Source of the DNA: Lunularia cruciata
Lineage: Eukaryota > Streptophyta > Marchantiopsida > Lunulariales > Lunulariaceae
NCBI GenBank assembly: GCA_948567375.1
Contig: OX419759.1
Coordinates: 32,465,493-32,529,492, forward strand
Length of the DNA: 64,000 nt
Direction: 5' to 3'
Position numbers and translations under genes: made by a program. The notes below the pieces were generated by a model that saw nothing but the letters and a program-made list of their open reading frames with translations, was not told the origin of the DNA and did not search any database. Position 1 is the first letter of the stretch. Each line of letters begins with the position of its first letter. Of this stretch, positions 59,901 to 64,000 are shown in pieces.

Positions 59901-62449
59901 ATGTCTTCTCGGAGGTTTGTCAAGGAAGATATATGAGCATTTTAGAGATTATTTCCATCAAGATGATTCCTTTAGTGATATTTTAGGCGCATATAATATT
60001 AACAAGGAGAGACACTCCTCCATCAATTAGTTAGGTATTAGACAAAAGTTTATTTTTCGAGATGGAAAAGGATATGGGGTGCATTAGTTGGATTGTTGTT
60101 GGAGGATTTCTTTTCTTTTTGTTTCTCAGGTGAAGCAGACCATTATCTTTCAAAATAATTTTCACTTTTGAGAGCACTCAGTCTATATTACTATGGAAAT
60201 TTTACAATTGGAATTTGTGAGATTATATCTTTCAAGCATTAGAGTTCTCTTACGATATCCATTGAAAAAAATTTATTTTTCAAGTGGATAATAAGAATGT
60301 TTTTAATAAAATCTTATTTATATTTATCTTAAGGGAGATTCGCTGATCATTCTCAACTATTATTCTTTTTGTTTTATACCTTTTACTACTATCATTGTTT
60401 TTTTGACAAGATAGAGTTATTATTTTCGAATTGATCATTAGTACACGGTAGAGAGATCTTCTAGAGGGATCTTTCGTTGTCTTTGTTCGTTTTAGAACTC
60501 TATTATCTATTATTTTAGTCATGTTAGGTTGTGTTTTGTTTTTTTTTTTGATAAAAAATATATATATCATGGGCTTGGTAGATGATATGAGATAAGTTTT
60601 TAATCATTTGACTACCAAGTTTTATCTTGTTAGTTTGAAAATCAAAAATCAAGGAGTCAAAATGTAAAATATAGTTAAAAAAAAGATAAAATTTTCACCT
60701 CTAGTTTCTTGAGGGTGTATCATATTAACATATGGTCCATGTATTCTTGAAATTCCATTAGGACTTAATGATTTTGTCATATTCTTTTTAGATATTACTT
60801 TTGTAGAGGATATTTTTCATACTTCCAGACTAGGAGATCTGCAATTGGTATTTGAGATATTTTATTCGTATGTGAGGGTTTTATAAATTGATTTATCATT
60901 TTTGCATGGTTCTCTTTCTATGGTTGTAGTATCATTGATTAGATAAATTATTTAAAGATAAAAATTAGTTCTATAATATTTATAAAAAGAATTATATATG
61001 ATGATCTAAATAAATTAGATCAAGATATCATGAAAATAATATTTACATTAAAACTAAAAATATATTACAAATCTCAAAGTTAATTTTGGAAGTTTAAATA
61101 AATATTTTAAATTTTGTAGAAAAAAATTTTTCTTGAAGAGGAAAAATAGTACTTTCTTCTCTTAATGTGTGTCATCAAGATTTTTCTAATGATATCTTTC
61201 CATGCAAGTCTTAGCTTCCTATAGTATAAAGATCTACATGTCCTCAATGTACACAACTAATTTAAATAGGAAATTTATTACATATCACCAATGCATTTAT
61301 ATGATACAAACATGTAATTCTCTTTGAATATATATTTTTTATTATACTATAGAGACAAAATGTATTTTAGAATATCAAAATAAGAAGAATGAAACTTTCT
61401 ATTTATTTTTGTATTTATTCTTTAGTAATTTTTTTTCTTGGAACATCATAATAATAATAGAGCAAATATTTTAAACCAAACGAATGAATCAATTTTCTTA
61501 GAAAAATGTAGACTATTGAGATTGAATAATTTTGATGAAGAATAAGAAGTGTAATTGATAGACTGTGGTATTTGAGAGAGAAGATGAGAGAGATGCTCTA
61601 AAGTGCAATTTCTTGTACCTTATTTTCTTTTCTTGAATCTGTTATATATGAAGATTATATACATTCAACATGAGTAAGTAGAATATAACTCGCCTACCAT
61701 TTTGGAGTAAAGTTCATGGATGTAATAATGAATTCACCAAATCTTGTGATTTTATCTGCAATGATATATGATAGAGAGTGAGACTTGATAATTTATATTT
61801 ATTATAATGTAATGGATTTAAATATATTAAATTTTCTCCCTTTTTGCACTAAAATAAAATCTATATATAGATAGACCAAAGTGATATTTAGAGATTTTAT
61901 AGAATAATAATTTCATTGAAAATTATTATCGATGAGTGATAACCTATGAATCTAATGGTAGTCTCAATTCTCCATGCTCCTTCTCATGTGATTATATTAA
62001 TCCTCTATTGAAATAAAGATTGTCGATTGAACATTTATCATGTGTATGAATAATAGTTTTGTAATTGCAAGATCTAATACAAAGAACGCAAGGGATATTA
62101 AACAAATTTTGAGAGATCAAAATAACAATGAAAGCATTACTAAGTCAAATACATATCTTAAAACATGATCTTATAATGTAATAAAGAGAATCATCTTAAG
62201 ACCCAATAAAAGTTGCTAAAGTACTTAGAGAGTTACTCATGCCGATGATAGCAATCCCAATAAACAATGAAACCATATTGTTACTATGCATAAAGAAGAT
62301 ATGCAATATAGAACCTTAGAATGGATAACATTTCATGGGAATAATAAATATTAAATCTCAAAAATAAATTGATACTTTTGGTTATTCACAACCAAGATCA
62401 CCGATCATTCCACAAGCATGTTTGCATGTGGGTATTTGATAGATAAAGC

Positions 62450-62559
62450 ACTCACATGATATGGTACTTTAGAATAATTAGTGTTGGTGGAAAGAAAAGA
62501 TATCACTCACATGATATGGTACTTTAGAATAATTAGTGTTGGTGGAAAGAAAAGATATC
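62450..62559. repeat. Exact 55-bp tandem duplication
   Basis: The unit starts ACTCACATGATATGG and ends AAAGATATC; 62450-62504 is repeated without change at 62505-62559. Exactness points to a recent event. Confidence 0.92.
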
Positions 62560-63339
62560 ACTTGAGGGTGATGTAAGAAAGATTATTAAAGAATTTTCAA
62601 TCCGTTGATTTTGTACATATGACTCAAACTCAATTATGGGAATTGAAATAGAAGAATAATACACAAGAATTCTTGTAGGCTTTTCTTCAAGAATTTTTGA
62701 AGGCTTTTCTTGACCAATATGAGACCAATAGAAGCTCTTTAAAATGTCAAATAGGAATTAAAAGAGCAAATTTACCAAAAAATAGTGGTACAAAATCTTC
62801 TCATTATTTTTGAAGCCATTGTGTGTGCTTAGAAAATAGCAAGAGCACTTGGACAAGATGAAAGGGGAGTCTCCACACAACCCCATTGTGTTGAAACAAC
62901 ACACTTTGGTGGACTAGTTCTTAAAGAATTGAGCAACATTCATTTTAAGATCGAGGAACACAACCAGTCCAAGGAGAATGTGGATGGGTCAAAGAAAGGA
63001 GAGATGGAGTCTCATGAGGAGAAGCGTAGTGCCTGTAAAGGCAAAGAAGTCTCCTTCGGACCCTTCGGGCCCTCAATAGATGAACAGTTAGGCTTGAGCA
63101 GAACAACAATATTGTTACAATTGTGGTTGAGTTAAGCACATAGTCATCAATTGTTGTGGATACCTTCTTAGGGGTCCTTGGCCTCTAAATACGCAACTTT
63201 TGAACAACTTGGAGAGATAAATTGAAGAGGAGGATGTAGATATCATAGCTAAAAATGAAAATGAGAATGGATATTGCTAGTAAATGTATCTTGTAGTCTA
63301 TTTGGCTCAAGAGAGAGGAGTAAAAGTGGGGAGAGAAAG

Positions 63340-64000
63340 TAGATAAGTGTACAAATGTTCAAGAAGATAAACACACAATTGATTGTTATAAATGGAATCA
63401 TAAAAAAAATATTTCAAGTGAGAGTATTGATAGACCTTTCTAGCAATAGAGAATTTCTTGTCTCATTTTGTTACAATAAGGTTGGAGATGGAACTAGAGA
63501 AGGATGAGAATGAAGAATTAGAGTTACCTAAATCTTTTAATAAAGAAGATTGAGTCATTACCTAGAAAGGTAGCACTCTTCATAAGAGAGTATAAGAGGA
63601 AATTGAGTAACAAGTGATACAATTAGTTCAATACAAGATGATCTTAGGCATGTTGAGGATGGAGCACTACAACCCTTGGTATATTGGGGAAAGAAACTAG
63701 TGAGAACTAGTTAATGGAAGATAATTAGAGATAGAGAAAGATTCCAAAGGCAAAAACTATTTCTCCATGTCATAAAGACAAAAAATATTGATAAAATAGA
63801 TGAATGTTTTATGGATTTAATAAGAGAAGTCTAGAGTGCACAACTTGGTGAAATTTTTTTGAGAATTTGAAAATATTTTCAATGAGTTTAAAGATATGTT
63901 TCTAGATGATTTTCTCTCAAAATTACAATAAAAAGAAATAGATCATAAAGTCAAAATACTTCTTGTGAAGAAATCTCCTTATAACACCCCATATTGATTA
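63340..64000 (+). pseudogene. Gypsy-like pol relic at right edge
   Basis: Decayed plus-strand coding sequence. VLIDLSSN at about 63420 resembles a gypsy protease active site (D-S-G expected). At 63880-64000 come FKDMFLDDF and, after a stop, EIDHKVKILL, in the position of the conserved linker that precedes gypsy RT. Many stops. It differs from the 7.7-kb chromovirus, and the rest lies outside the window. Confidence 0.6.

Larger units (their letters stand above)
59092..63339. other. AT-rich 3' flank, no gene seen
   Basis: Very AT-rich with only short frames. Two local duplications are listed separately. A 68-residue frame at 62929-63135 shows no known motif. Confidence 0.55.

Noticed and set aside
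62929-63135. 68-residue frame near the right edge
   Set aside because: Short, no motif; may be part of the decayed gypsy-like relic but this cannot be shown.

Overview
The window is nuclear DNA of a streptophyte (green plant lineage). Two spliced protein-coding genes can be read with confidence: a HAP2/GCS1-type gamete fusogen (37.7-50.1 kb, + strand) and a calcium-binding external mitochondrial NAD(P)H dehydrogenase of the plant NDB type (54.2-59.1 kb, + strand). Short introns, abundant Ty3/gypsy chromoviruses and a non-LTR element with a restriction-like endonuclease suit a plant. The HAP2 ectodomain is diverged from the flowering-plant form, so a non-seed plant or streptophyte alga is my guess, not something the sequence proves.

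Layout. 1-5.75 kb: two decayed chromovirus fragments facing each other. 6.6-15.6 kb: a degenerate coiled-coil element (family C) interrupted by a 729-bp solo LTR (TSD CCCAA) and by a 5,578-bp chromovirus on the minus strand (TSD ACCAC, initiator-Met PBS). 17.2-20.5 kb: a non-LTR retrotransposon on the minus strand with an N-terminal C2H2 finger, reverse transcriptase and a C-terminal CCHC/restriction-like endonuclease. 21-25.5 kb: another decayed coiled-coil element on the minus strand, holding an LTR that itself holds a 426-bp solo LTR (TSD GATGA). 25.5-29.3 kb: AT-rich, with one LINE 3' scrap. 29.35-32.9 kb: a second copy of family C. 34.2-35.0 kb: an old LINE 3' copy. About 33.7-59.1 kb: a less AT-rich island with the two genes. 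59.1-64 kb: AT-rich, with local tandem duplications and the start of another gypsy-like relic at the right edge.

The most unusual object is the HAP2 gene. Its ectodomain is spread over about sixteen small exons with the expected cysteine landmarks. One terminal exon of about 5.2 kb then encodes the last extracellular cysteines, the transmembrane helix and a cytoplasmic tail of about 1,680 residues. The tail is built from poly-Lys and Asp/Ser blocks, a Q/G/Y/P low-complexity segment, two sets of roughly 95-100-residue repeats and a Pro/Ser/Gln-rich end. Flowering-plant HAP2 tails are basic but far shorter. Intron 1 of the gene also carries a tiny LINE insertion with a 12-bp target-site duplication and a perfect 12-bp fold-back at its 5' junction.

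The two genes share strand and neighbourhood. Nothing in the sequence shows a functional link: one product acts in gamete membrane fusion, the other on the outer face of the mitochondrial inner membrane. No CRISPR array, rRNA or convincing tRNA was seen.
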